Below are positions 1 to 10,424 of a stretch of 64,000 nucleotides of DNA, piece after piece. Position 1 is the first letter of the stretch. The number at the start of each line of letters is the position of its first letter. The stretch is taken from NCBI GenBank assembly GCA_024195265.1, contig JAJLRJ010000005.1:46581087-46645086 (forward strand), written 5' to 3'. The DNA comes from Dendrophyllia cribrosa. Lineage: Eukaryota > Cnidaria > Anthozoa > Scleractinia > Dendrophylliidae. The position numbers and the translations under genes are program-made. The notes under the pieces are model-generated. The model was given only the letters and a program-made list of their open reading frames with translations. It was not told the origin of the DNA and ran no database searches.

Positions 1-420
1 ATGCTCAACAAGAGAATGACCTTGGGTGAAGTTTAAACCACAATGTCTGCAAGGGTTGTATTCGTACGTCCCTTTGTTCTTTGCATATAAGTCATCACCT
101 TCTTTCAACTCAATCCCACGCATTTTCAAAAACGCAACGGCAGTCATTGGTTCGTTGACGAGGGGCATTGTCACGTTATATGGAGGGTTTTTAATTTCTT
201 CAATTGGTGATGCCTCGCTTGCCGTTGCGGGTGGGCTCGGGGAAAAACGCATTTGACTCCATCTTACGGGTGTTTGAGGTCGAGGATCCCGAGTAGTGAG
301 TGGGGAGCTCTTCTCAAATGCGGTTTTTTGAGCCGATTTCCAATTTGTTGCACCGATAATCAATTTTTTCGAGCGAAGTGAGGAAAAATTGATTATCGGT
401 GCAACAAATTGGAAATCGGC
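1..420 (-). CDS. Partial protein-coding frame cut by the window edge, CxxC motif
   Basis: A frame of 140 codons is open from the TGA at 421-423 to the window edge. I do not recognise the protein. The stretch nearest the edge reads ...YNPCRHCGLNFTQGHSLVEH, a CxxC pair followed by spaced His residues, which resembles half of a zinc finger. Before it comes a Pro/Ser/Thr-rich segment and then VAFLKMRGIELKEGDDLY. The composition looks coding rather than random. The first in-frame ATG is at 252, but the frame extends well upstream of it, so this may be an internal exon or a transposon ORF. Its upstream part lies in the palindrome at 291-459, so the frame may have been created or broken by that inverted duplication. 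The function is unknown; a mobile-element origin is as likely as a host gene. Confidence 0.45.
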
Positions 421-459
421 TCAAAAAACCGCATTTGAGAAGCTCCCCACTCACTACTC
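291..459. repeat. Near-perfect palindrome with arms of about 79 bp
   Basis: The left arm, starting GAGTAGTGAGTGGGGAGCTC, returns as its reverse complement ending at 459. The arms differ by a 2-bp indel near their outer ends. The spacer is only about 10-15 bp (around GAGCGAAGTGAGG). This is foldback DNA; no flanking duplication is visible. Confidence 0.85.
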
Positions 460-1375
460 AGAGGACAACTTTCAATCATCTTGTCACTTTCAGTCCATGT
501 TTTTATGTTGCTAATATTTTTTTTTGACAATTTTTCTGTCAAGTTTTTGTATAGGGATATGCTGCTTATGACTTGGCTAAATAAATTTAACACTGAACTG
601 AGTTTGCATTCAATTTTTAAAATCTCTCAGATTTCTTGTACGAACATTTAAGAACCTTCCTATATGGCCATGTTTTTTAAGCGAGCACCTCTCTCATGCA
701 AACAGTATTCTTTTTTTTTTTAGCCCAATCAAGTGACCAACGTTCAGAGTTAATGTTTTTTCTTGTCCGGCAGAAAAAAGTCAGAAGGTGAAGAAGCTGG
801 CAACAAAAGTAAAGACGATGCTGAAAAATATCCACAGTCAAGAAGACTGTTGAGCCCCAAGAAACATTTTGCTTAGTAGTCAAGCTTCAGATAACAAATT
901 TAAAGCTGTTTGTCTTCCAAAGAATTAATGTTCATAACATTGTGGCATTTTTGTACAGTCATGCAAAGCCATGTAATTTACACCATTCCTTTTGTGCACA
1001 TGATGGAACTCTGCAATTACTTTAAAGTTACTAATGAGAAATATTAAAATACAGAGCTCTTATACACAGCAAAATATATCATGTATTCTCCAAAATGCAT
1101 GTTCATTACAGCATTGTCATAAAATGTAATAATGTGTTGTATTATGATATAAGATGAACCTGTACATACATGTGGTCATAAGATAAAATGACCTTTAATA
1201 AATTATTTACACCAACACAAGAGCTTTGTTTTATTGATCTTTGCTTGCATTGGTTGTTAAAAACTTTCACAAGTTTTAGAAAGAAAGGTAACAAACTCTT
1301 CTGCAGTTGAGCTTTTTCATGGATGCACACTCTGTGGTAAGAATTGTGGATAATGGTAAACACACAGCATCCCTC
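460..1375. other. AT-rich intergenic DNA, no gene seen
   Basis: Only short frames without family resemblance are present. Homopolymer T and A runs are frequent. I see no RNA gene or transposon end. Confidence 0.6.
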
Positions 1376-1912
1376 CTCACTTACAGGGTCAAAACACTGA
1401 ATGACTTGGCCCCAAAATATATAGTCGAACTTCTTCAGCCCTATTCTCCGACCAGGCACCTAAGATCCGCATAAAAAAATACACTTGTGATACCAAAGTT
1501 AAATCTTAAGTTTTACGGAGACAGATCTTTTCAGATAGTTGCTGCTCCCAGACTTTGGAACATGCTACCTGATAACATTAGATCAATCCAATCCCTTAAT
1601 GATTTTAAGATCAAAATAAAAACACTACTTTTTAGAGAAGCTTTTGATTTAGGTTAAGAATATACACGATTTTATACTGAAGTTATATATTTTAGAATTA
1701 TACTAGTTTTTACTACTTTTAGCAAGGCAAATGTGTTTTATTTTGAGAATTAGGTTGATTTTCTCACTTTTACAAGACAATTTATTGTACTTTATTATAA
1801 GAATGTTTAATGAATAATGTTTAATTTATATGTAACTATGCATTGTAAAGCACCATTGAGCTTTAGTAATGAGCGCTATAGAAATTCATGTATTATTATT
1901 ATTTTAAATATT
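1376..1912 (+). mobile_element. LINE 3' end remnant (CR1/L2-like) with RT C-terminal tail
   Basis: The plus strand reads RVKTLNDLAPKYIVELLQPY, a stop or frameshift, then KFYGDRSFQIVAAPRLWNML and PDNIRSIQSLNDFKIKIKT. This is the familiar C-terminal tail after the reverse transcriptase of CR1/L2-type non-LTR elements (LNGLAP..., YG.R.F...APRLWN.LP). The coding part stops at about 1656. An AT-rich 3' UTR follows (GCATTGTAAAGC...GAGCGCTATAGAAAT) and ends in (ATT)n at about 1899-1912. It is 5' truncated and dead. Clade assignment is by resemblance only. Confidence 0.75.
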
Positions 1913-2823
1913 GAGTCAAGTAGAGGTTGAAAATTTTGAACCTGTAGATGAAGCGCTGTGGTGTCAGTTCTTTAGCAGGACTTTGCTATGGTACGGTTTA
2001 GTGTTCAGTATATGACAACATAAATTTTGAAATCTTTTTCAATTTGAAGTCAGGATAATGTAACTTCTTTCAAAAGAAAATAGAAGTTGATTTTCTTTTA
2101 ACCTGATTGTTCTCCTTCATATATAGACTGGAGGTTATTAAGCGAATAGTTGTGTAAAATGTTTTTTTTTTAGTCTTTGACAAGTGAAAATGCCCAGCCA
2201 TAAGACATAACTTTCTGCTGAATAACTTGTTTATTATATGACAATGAACTCTCAAATCTAAGTTTTTGTTAAATTTTTTAACCAGACAACTTGTTCATTT
2301 TATTAGTGATAAATCAACTTACAGTGTTTATGTTGTGGTGCAATTTTATCCTTGGTGCAAATTTTATTTTTCTTTTGTTTAAAACTCATTACCATACATT
2401 TCCATACCCAAAAACAAAGGAAAATAAAATTTGCACCAAACTCAAAATTGCACCACAACATATACACACTTCATACATTCACGGCAGAATAATCTGTATT
2501 GTAAAAAGTCATTTTTGTAAGTCCCTTTACAGTGGTCTGTCTGCTATACTTCACACAAAATATACAATAAATATAGTTTCTATACCTCTCTTCTACTATG
2601 ATATAGATCTGGATTATTATGGCTGTACTGACTTGGGTAGGAGAAACCATAACATCAGTTGCAATAAAGTCAAACACAGTTTAAACACAATTAATCAAGC
2701 TGAATGGAGGCAGCTATTCACTTTACTGGCTGAGGTTAAAAAATATTTTGTTCGATTAACCAGCCATAAATAAAAGTTGTAAATAACTGTACTTCTTTTT
2801 CTATCATGTATATGATTATATGC
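1913..2823. other. Intergenic DNA, AT-rich
   Basis: No gene is recognised. The only structure seen is the palindrome at 2322-2464; the longest open frame here (2291-2773) reads through it and is an artefact. Confidence 0.55.
2322..2464. repeat. Palindrome, arms about 50 bp
   Basis: TTATGTTGTGGTGCAATTTT on the left is matched by the reverse complement AAAATTGCACCACAACATA on the right. Further pairing continues through TGGTGCAAATTTTATTTT. The loop is about 45 bp. It is probably a small foldback element. Confidence 0.7.
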
Positions 2824-2827
2824 TTAA

Positions 2828-4098
2828 AGGGGCTTTGTCGCGGAGTGTCACGCAAGCCTACAAACTTGAAACTTGCCGCTGTTTTTCAAGTTTACGCCAT
2901 TTCCGTGGAAATCAGACACAATCCATTCAATCCTGGGGAGATGAGTGCTCCAAAATGTCTCAAATTGTTCACACATGTAAATAATCTTTGTCTTAAATTA
3001 GTTTTGGATATTTTCCCGATTTTGGAATCGTACGGCTCAATGTCTAAAAGTACACAGTGGAAATGGACGAAGATTCTTCTCTGGACCAAGTTAGTTGTTG
3101 GGTCTCTTTGGAATCAAGCAAGAAGTTATCGGATTGTCCTTGCTTCTAGCACCGTTCTGGTATGTTTTGAATGCTCTAACTTGATTTTGCTGTGGTTCTC
3201 TGCCTGATTTGGGAAGCTTTCACCTAAATACCAACTTCGCTTCTTTGCGATGTTCTACGGAACGATTCGCTGTGTGTCTTGTAGCAATAATTCACTGACC
3301 AGCCATGCCAGGAAAATGCAGATTAATTTAGCCTGCTCATTTAAGAATTCAACTGAATCTTCCTTTATGCCTCATTGCAAGGATTAAAATTGGATTTTTG
3401 TGACAATTGTGATCTTTGTATCTTTTAAAATAGCTCTAGTTCTCATTGTGTTACTGTCTGATAGTTGAGCATTATGAATAAAATTTGTTTGTCTCAACAA
3501 AAATAGCACGCTTCAGTATTAAAACCTACGTAGTCAGCTTAGAAACTTCGCTTTGTAATTTGTTATTGCCACAGACAAACCCAATATTTTATAGTTTTTT
3601 ATTAGCTTGAGAGAGAGCAATGAAAATTTCTGGACTTCATTCAAAACAGATCAAAACAACTAAGGCAGCTAAATCTGTTTCAAACCTGAGCTAGCTTGAC
3701 CTTGGGATCGCTTGCGCATGTTATTATGCATTGTAAATTCCGTTAGAGCATTGAAAGCACACAACTTTTGTATAAGAGAAAAATATGACAACTTTTGGGT
3801 TGATTCCATAGCAATCAGCACCTAAGTTGTACCGGAGAAGAATCTTCGTCCATGCTCAACTGATTAACATATGCTGAATGCAACTTCTAGACATTTACTG
3901 AGGCGTATGATTTCAGAATCGGGGAAATAACCGAAATGAAATCAAGACAAATACACTATTTATATGTGGTAAAAATCTGAGACCTTTCGGAGTACACAGC
4001 ACAGCACAATTTTCCCTGATTCCACGGTGATAGCGTGAATTTGTTTGATGTTGGCCTGACATTTTTGCCTGTGTGACATATCTCACAACATAGCCCCT
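2828..4098. mobile_element. TTAA-flanked DNA transposon with long inverted ends
   Basis: The element begins AGGGGCTTTGTCGCG and ends ...CAACATAGCCCCT. Both ends abut TTAA (2824-2827 and 4099-4102), a perfect 4-bp target-site duplication. The arms are long and imperfect: the left arm's GACGAAGATTCTTCTC returns inverted at about 3835, and TTTTCCCGATTTTGGAATC returns at about 3920. TTAA duplications are known for piggyBac and Kolobok superfamilies; the ends do not settle which. No transposase frame is visible, so it is non-autonomous. Confidence 0.8.
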
Positions 4099-4179
4099 TT
4101 AAAATAAATATATATGCTTAAACAGCTAACATTACGCTAAATAGAAGATCAGTGAAATTAATCATTTTCTCTGATCTTC

Positions 4180-5784
4180 TCATGATTCTAATGAACTCAT
4201 GTCACCAAGATAGCCTGATGGGACGTCATCTACAAACAAATCTTCAACTACTTGATCAGTTGCTTCCCCACCAATTATTGCTTCTTGTAAATAATTCTTT
4301 TCATTTGACTTCCCTGGTATTTCTTTCCACATAGCTTGCTCTTCGAACTGACAACTTTTGGCAATTTGAAAAGCTGCATCAAGACTTTCCTTGGCTTTTG
4401 CAAACTGCTGCTTCTCATAAAGCAACTCTGTGTGGCAGATGTAGAATTGAAACTTGGTTTTCTCCGACAGCTCTAACAAATGATCTGCGACCCACTCCAA
4501 ATGCTTACTAGCAATTGCTGTGTTCTGTTGTGCAGTGGCTGCAGGGTTTTGCTGAAGCAATAAAGATGCGAGTCTGATGTATGAACAGCATTGCTTATCC
4601 AAAACATTATCCACTGTCAGACCATTGCTAAATATTGTTGCAGCCTGTTCAAATTTAAGCATTGCTTCAGTGATCAACTTTAAAGCAAACTTGGGCATTT
4701 TCTGTGCAAAGTTTGTCAGGATGAGTCCTTCTTGAAAACACAGATCACCTGTATCCTCACACGCCTCCACGGCCTGAAGCTTCTTCCTGGCGATTGCTAA
4801 ACATTCCTCTGCATTTCCAAGAAATCCATCCTTTTGATGAACATATGACAGATACAAATATGCTCTTCCCATTAGCAAAGTTTTGTTCTTGCATTTGGTG
4901 GTGCTGTCGACTGCCTGTTTCAAAAGCTGTTTTGATTTCTCATAAAGTTTCTTGCGACAAGCTTCCTGACTCTGCTCAAGAAAAAGCACAACCTTCAGGT
5001 CATTGTCAGTGAGCTTTTCTAGCATTTGCACTAAAAAATTGTCCAGCTCGTTAAAATTCAATTTCTGCCTCAAGTCTTTAAATTTGGAAACAATTGACTG
5101 GTACTCCTGGTTTAAGTACAGGGATGGGAAAATCTTAGCAGAATTAATAATACCATTTCTTTCTGAAGCAACAGTATTTTGGCGAGATTTGACACGGGTA
5201 GAAATTTCAACTTCTTCTCGGACAACTATACCATCATCTTCATAAAAGGAATCTGAAAGATGTCTTTTTCCCAGCAAATTTTTCACAAACAGCAGATCAA
5301 TCTTTAGAGCGACTGTTATGCGAAATATCGCACTTTGGCCGAAAAAACGAAACCAAAATCCCAGAGTTTTCTTAGCTGAACCCTTCTTGTGGTCTGAAAG
5401 AGTAGAACAACAATAAAAGTCCTCTGTCCGTCCGTTTGTAGTCAATTGCTTCCCTTCTGATGTTAATCTCTGTACTGACAGAATCTGTAAAACGTATTTC
5501 AATCCACTACAAAAACGTTGATCCTTATCTTCCTGGTTTTCATAGCAGACTGGCAAACAAAGTTTTCCATTACGACTGCTGACTTTCAGAGTCAAATAAC
5601 AATCTTTCTTCGGATCAGGAAATTTAAATCTTGATTTTCGACTCGCAACTGGCTCTGAAGGTTTCGATATGACATTAATCGAGGGTTTTTCAGCTTTCAC
5701 CTGTTCCAAAAGCCTTACAACAGCTGATCTCGTTCGAAACAAGAGTTGTGGATCGTTAAAAGTAGAGCTATCCCTCCACGACAT
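4180..5784 (-). CDS. TPR-repeat protein, single exon, function unknown
   Basis: This is one uninterrupted 534-residue frame, starting ATG at 5784 (MSWRDSSTFNDP). Residues about 1-230 are of unknown type, basic and Ser/Lys-rich, with a hydrophobic stretch near 150-170. Residues about 233-480 form helix pairs with TPR character: GRAYLYLSYVHQKDGFLGNA, CSYIRLASLLLQ and CHTELLYEKQQFAKAKESL keep the small/aromatic spacing of TPR motifs. The C-terminal ~50 residues are acidic. I do not recognise the family. By analogy with TPR proteins it probably scaffolds protein contacts in the cytosol or nucleus. It is divergently transcribed from AKAP17A across a 188-bp gap, so shared regulation is likely. The N-terminal third could contain an in-frame intron; transcript data would settle it. 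Confidence 0.8.
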   Translation of the reverse strand: MSWRDSSTFNDPQLLFRTRSAVVRLLEQVKAEKPSINVISKPSEPVASRKSRFKFPDPKKDCYLTLKVSSRNGKLCLPVCYENQEDKDQRFCSGLKYVLQILSVQRLTSEGKQLTTNGRTEDFYCCSTLSDHKKGSAKKTLGFWFRFFGQSAIFRITVALKIDLLFVKNLLGKRHLSDSFYEDDGIVVREEVEISTRVKSRQNTVASERNGIINSAKIFPSLYLNQEYQSIVSKFKDLRQKLNFNELDNFLVQMLEKLTDNDLKVVLFLEQSQEACRKKLYEKSKQLLKQAVDSTTKCKNKTLLMGRAYLYLSYVHQKDGFLGNAEECLAIARKKLQAVEACEDTGDLCFQEGLILTNFAQKMPKFALKLITEAMLKFEQAATIFSNGLTVDNVLDKQCCSYIRLASLLLQQNPAATAQQNTAIASKHLEWVADHLLELSEKTKFQFYICHTELLYEKQQFAKAKESLDAAFQIAKSCQFEEQAMWKEIPGKSNEKNYLQEAIIGGEATDQVVEDLFVDDVPSGYLGDMSSLES

Positions 5785-5972
5785 TTGCCTTGCATACTAA
5801 AAGTGTGTGTATCATCGACAAACAAAGAGACCGTCAACAACTCCGCTCAAAAACGTCCGCCATGATGAAATTTCCCACAATGCAACGCTCTTTAACGGCC
5901 AGGTTACATAGTGTATTATCTTTACCAGTCTCTTTCAAGGCCAGGCTACAGAGCATCATCATATTCAACAAA
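5785..5972. promoter_or_regulatory. Likely bidirectional promoter between TPR gene and AKAP17A
   Basis: The two start codons (5784 minus, 5973 plus) are 188 bp apart and point away from each other, so both promoters and 5' UTRs must fit here or overlap the coding ends. I see no TATA box. The stretch is locally less AT-rich than its surroundings. Confidence 0.6.
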
Positions 5973-7448
5973 ATGGCGACTCAAGCTTGCGGTGATACCT
6001 CAGAAGCGACTGAACTTTCGTCCTCACAGCGTTTATACTTAAAACCCGTGGCAAAGCTTGGCGTGCATGTAACTTTACCAGAGATCAAGGTCGCTGGTGT
6101 GTCCATATCAAACTGGGAGGTAATGGAGAGACTAAAATCAATGATTGCGCCCGATCAGTTCACGGTTTTGAAAGTCGTGGAATCGTCTTTAGAATTTATT
6201 CGCTTTGAAGGCGAAGCAGACACCAAAAGTTTAGTCTCAAAGTTCATTTCCAAACTAGATGGAAAGATTATGAAGCTAAGTGGCTTTGCGGATCCACTGA
6301 AAGTTCGAGCAACGGAATCCAAGATGAAGTTTCCTTCTGCTCACGACTGGAACTCGTTTTTCAGAGAGTCTCAAGATTTGGACGAGCGAAATCCGGGTGA
6401 AAGACCGGACACTGTTTACATTAAAGGTTTACCTTGTAAATGGTTTGCAAGTGACGAAACAACTAGCAAACCAAGCGAAGAAGTCTTGAGATCTGTGTTT
6501 CGTCGTTTTGGTAAAATCCGATGTGTTGATATGCCGATTCTGGACCCTTACAGACAAAAGCTGTCAAAAGACAACAGTGAATTTCAGACTTTTTACTTTG
6601 GATCTCATTTGCACTTTGATGCTTACATACAGTATAGTCAATATCAAGGCTTTTCTAGTGCAATGTCAGCCTTGAAAGGAATGAAACTAATGTACGTATC
6701 AGAAGAAGGACGGGCCGCAACTGCTAATATTCAAGTAGAGTTTGACAAAGCATGCCATCTGTCCGCAAAGAATATTAAAAAGAGGGATCAAGAACGACAA
6801 AAGTTAATTGAAATAGAAAGAAAGGAGGAAGAAAGAAAAAGAAAGGAGAAGGAAGACGAGGAAAGAAGAAAAGAAGAAGAACGTCTGGAGGAAGAAAGGA
6901 AAGAAGCTGAACGCCAGAGACTGCTTCAGGAAGCCATCAGAAAGAAAGAAGAACGGAAGAGAGCTAGAGAGGAAAAGAAGCGTCAGAAGCGAGCAGAAAG
7001 GATAAGGAGGGAGATTGAACAGAAAAAACAGCAAAGACTGTTAGAAAGGGAAAGAGAGAGGGAGAAAGCAGAACAGAAGAGAAGTGCAAAAAGGCTGTTG
7101 ATAGAACTTCTTCAGCGTGTTGCTGCAGTGAAAGAACAAGAAGAAGATGAGAGGAGGAAAATAGAAGAGGAACGAAAGAAAAGAGAGCAGGAATTAGAAA
7201 TGCTGAAGCAAATTGAGGAGAAGAAAAGGAAACTCGAGGAAGAACAAAGAAGGAAAGAAGATGAAGAAAGACGAAAGAAAGAAAAACTGGAAGAACAAGA
7301 AAGGGAACTGAGAGATAAACTGATTCAAAATTTAAAAAGGATGGAGGAAAGAAGGGATGAACTTAAAAAAGAACTGTTGAAAAGACAGATTGCAAGCAAC
7401 ACTGCAAAACTAACATCTTTTGTCAGTAATGACGGCTCAGGAAGATAA
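5973..7448 (+). CDS. AKAP17A: A-kinase anchor protein 17A (XE7/SFRS17A family)
   Basis: The family binds the regulatory subunit of PKA, localises to splicing speckles and modulates alternative splicing. I chose the ATG at 5973 (AAAATGGCG context) because MATQACGDTSEATEL aligns with the start of vertebrate AKAP17A; the frame runs further upstream without similarity. The protein has 491 residues. Family hallmarks are SNWEVMERLKSMI and SLEFIRFEGEADTKSLV (residues about 45-85), SGFADPLKVRA, DWNSFFRESQDL, then an RRM-like region (about 145-265) with DTVYIKGLPCKWFA, MPILDPYR and QAMSALKG-type AMSALKGMKLMY. From about 265 a Lys/Glu/Arg-rich coiled coil runs almost to the end. RLLIELLQRVAAVKE at about 376-390 matches the amphipathic PKA-RII-binding helix of the human protein. 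The human protein (about 695 aa) has an Arg/Ser-rich tail that is missing here. It is intronless. Confidence 0.95.
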   Translation: MATQACGDTSEATELSSSQRLYLKPVAKLGVHVTLPEIKVAGVSISNWEVMERLKSMIAPDQFTVLKVVESSLEFIRFEGEADTKSLVSKFISKLDGKIMKLSGFADPLKVRATESKMKFPSAHDWNSFFRESQDLDERNPGERPDTVYIKGLPCKWFASDETTSKPSEEVLRSVFRRFGKIRCVDMPILDPYRQKLSKDNSEFQTFYFGSHLHFDAYIQYSQYQGFSSAMSALKGMKLMYVSEEGRAATANIQVEFDKACHLSAKNIKKRDQERQKLIEIERKEEERKRKEKEDEERRKEEERLEEERKEAERQRLLQEAIRKKEERKRAREEKKRQKRAERIRREIEQKKQQRLLEREREREKAEQKRSAKRLLIELLQRVAAVKEQEEDERRKIEEERKKREQELEMLKQIEEKKRKLEEEQRRKEDEERRKKEKLEEQERELRDKLIQNLKRMEERRDELKKELLKRQIASNTAKLTSFVSNDGSGR

Positions 7449-8122
7449 CTTTGTGCCAACCTTTAAACTCCTTCCCATCCTTGGAGAACTGAGAAAGATA
7501 ATAGGGGCCATTTTTAAAAATCAACATTTCTGATGTTTAAAACATGTTTTGACAAATTCTGAAAATGACCAAAAAATTTGTTTTAACATGTCAAGATTAA
7601 ACATAAAAAATGTTGTCATTGTTCATTCATTGAAAGACTGTTCATGTTTGGACCTATCAGGGAAAGAATTCAAACAAAATCCCCTACTTTAATTTTCTTT
7701 GTTGTCTAATTTTTTTACTTTCATTTTCTGAAATAATTGATTTATTATGAACTATTTACCACCAATGTGGCTTTGACAGAAAAAATGTAGGATCCCAGGA
7801 AAGGAGTTGCGTGTGACAGTTGTAAGCAAAAGTTGTACCAAAACTATATAGGTAACACAACTTTTCACAATCTCCATGCATAAGGGTCTCATCTATCCCA
7901 CCATTTATTTACTGAGGTGTTCAGAGAAACCAGCTTGAAGTGCCAGCAATGCATGTGGTGGCTGTTTGCTGGGGACTGCAAAACAGTCCTCGACATGCAT
8001 ATGCTGAGGTACAACAACTATACACAGTTTGGTCAGTACATATGTGCATAGTGCTTGAGGCCACCTCTGAAGTGAAGGACAACTGCACAGGGCTCTCTGG
8101 ACCTGTCTTCTCCAACAGCTTT
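7449..8122. other. AKAP17A 3' flank, AT-rich
   Basis: This probably holds the AKAP17A 3' UTR. I see no clean AATAAA on the plus strand within 500 bp of the stop. From about 7900 the sequence becomes GC-richer and appears to belong to the repeat that carries the ribozyme at 8123. Confidence 0.45.
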
Positions 8123-8169
8123 GCCATGCTGATGAGTCCTAACAAGGATGAAACAACTATCCACGTGGC
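8123..8169 (+). ncRNA. Hammerhead ribozyme motif, type I layout
   Basis: The core CUGAUGA sits at 8129-8135. Helix II is GUCC/GGAU (8136-8139 with 8146-8149) closed by a UAACAA loop, followed by GAAAC at 8150-8154. After a minimal helix III comes AUC (8159-8161), a possible NUH cleavage triplet. Helix I then forms between GCCAUG (8123-8128) and CGUGGC (8164-8169). This is the permuted type I arrangement known from Penelope-like elements and animal satellite/retrozyme RNAs. Helix III looks weak (AACU), so activity may be reduced. The surrounding repeat unit was not identified. Confidence 0.65.
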
Positions 8170-10295
8170 TGCCACTACCTGGGTGATAAGGCTGTGTGTA
8201 TGCACGTACTGGGCATACCATGGAGTTGGTGTAAAGTACCCATTGCAGTTCGTAGTTTTGCTATTGACACCCTCCTGAGCACGTTTTTGGCAAGTATGCC
8301 ACAAGTATTCTTTACTGGCTTGTGCACAAATTAGATTTCTCATGAGATCCAAAATTCTGTTGCTCATATGGTAGCAAACATTTGCATGAATACACAGCCA
8401 AACCTCAAATAGCGCATAGAATCCTTCTAAACAGATGTTACATTTTGGTATGTCGCAATCTTTTGATACGACATTGTACTCCTGGCAACATATGAGAAAT
8501 AACTGATGAAATATGCTCCATCCCCATTAATATGTGAACACTGCCAGGCATTCTTTCACAGTTGAGTGCAAAGTGCTCGAAAGGCTCTTGCACAATGAGT
8601 GTTAAAAAACTAGAGTCCAGGCCTAAATGAGCCGGAGATGTGATCTGCTACCTCGGGCTGTGACTGGAGACAAACAATTTGATATCGGTGGGTATGATAA
8701 CCGATTCACAGCTACATCAGAAAAAAAGTAACTTTTCCAGACTTAAAAATAGGATTTCATTATTTCTTTTTTCAACTTGCTACAAGTGTAACTTACATAA
8801 TCAATCCACTACAAGTTTACTTTAAGTTTAACAAAAGTGGACCTAGGGCCACATATTTACTACAACTACTTAACATTAAAACCCACAGCACCAAAATCTG
8901 GATGCTGTCACAGGCTAAATACACTTCAAACACCAATATCTACAAACTCAAGCAAAGTTGTCATATGAATTGAGAAATTAAAGGAACAAAACCACCTATC
9001 ATGGCGCACGGACCATGAGCATGACCTCAAGCCAAATATTTTCCGTACGGCCTCCCACTCAGTCAATAAGTGCATATTATAGTATCACTTTAAAAAACTG
9101 AGAAACATATTTGAATCTGTGGAAACCTAAAAGTAATGGTCCAGTTTTGTTAACATTACTGTACCAGCGCACAGAAATTAGCCTCAACTGTCTTTGGCTG
9201 CAGATGGCCGGGATGGAAATGGATTGCAACTTGAAAAAATTGGCTAAGTTTTCAAATGAAGGGCTCCTGGCAAGAACGTCTTATGTTCTTTGGCAACTTT
9301 CGCTAAAATTGTATGTTTTAGGCCTTTAAAAGCACAGTTTTGTCAAATTAATGATTTATTATTGTTAAGGTACCTAAAACAGATCCAAATTGGGGAAGAA
9401 AATCCACATCTTTGAGAAAATGTTTTGCCTATGTATCTTTTCAAGATAAAATTTTATTCTGTTCAAAGATAAAAGATTTGTTGACTTGGTTGAAATCTTT
9501 TCAGTCATATTTACATGATACAGTCACAATTTTGGCAAATGGGTCCCTTTTGAGGCCAAAAATCCAAGATTTCAGTGAAATTTTTCCAACAAAGTACTTT
9601 GGACGTTCCTGCCAGGAGCCCTTCAAATTATCCTTGTCTCTAAAACATCACAAAAAAATTATGGTTTGTTTTTTCTTTGAGGAATCACTTGATATTTTTG
9701 TCTTGGTGTTCTAAGAGCAATATTATTTTATGTTTGAGTAAAGGTACTTTACTGCCAAAACTCAACAAAATCCATGTGACATTGTCCCTTTGAGATTCAC
9801 CAAAGATGTAGAGGTGTGTTTCAAATCCTCAAGAGACTTATGTTGATAATGTGGCCTGAGGTGTAAGGATATAGAAGGGAATAAAAAATAAAAAGTTTAC
9901 GATATTAGAAGCAGACAAACCAAAATACATAAAAATGAAGAATGACATGTCTTGCAAATAATTTCAAAGTTGTTAATTTTTTTATGAAAAATTGCTAAAG
10001 AATTGACCATGACCAACCAGGTAATCAAAAAACCCTGACCATTTAACAAATGTTTTTGATAACTTACGAAACAAAACAGCAGTATTGGGCTTATTGGTGG
10101 TGCTCTACAAAAAAAACATTGAGTGAACTTGTAAAATGATACCATAACATCAAAAAATAAATTATGCCAGATAATGAAAACAGTAAGGAACATTAGCCAT
10201 GCAAGAAAAAAAATGATTATTATCAGCAGACGCTATATTAGCCCACATGTGGCCATTCCCAACAAATGCTCCATCCCTTATTATTTTTTTGTAGC

Positions 10296-10296
<1 letters not shown>
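8170..10296. other. Intergenic DNA, unidentified
   Basis: The first ~200 bp, rich in CCATGGAGTTGGTG-type sequence, probably continue the ribozyme-bearing repeat. The remainder is AT-rich with no recognisable gene, tRNA or complete transposon. Confidence 0.45.
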
Positions 10297-10349
<53 letters not shown>

Positions 10350-10424
10350 TATATATACCTTGAAAGCTGTGGATCTCGTCAATAATTATATTAAGGTCGC
10401 AGGTGACACCTTAGGCTCATCAGT
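10297..10424 (-). mobile_element. (AT)n tract joined to a degraded Penelope-like terminus
   Basis: An (AT)n microsatellite spans about 10297-10358. It is followed by a segment whose minus strand carries CUGAUGA (10423-10417), then GCC-UAA-GGU, a possible hammerhead helix II, then GUCAC where GAAAC would be expected. The layout resembles a decayed hammerhead of a Penelope-like pseudo-LTR. The assignment is tentative. Confidence 0.35.

Noticed and set aside
5790..5972. N-terminal extension of AKAP17A from an upstream in-frame ATG
   Set aside because: Family similarity begins at the ATG at 5973, and the upstream part is needed for the divergent promoter and 5' UTRs.
6804..7034. Phe/Leu-rich minus-strand frame
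   Set aside because: Antisense shadow of the AKAP17A Lys/Glu-rich coiled coil.
7921..8367. Open frames on both strands around 8.1 kb
   Set aside because: They overlap the hammerhead motif and show no protein family; the conserved signal there is RNA structure.
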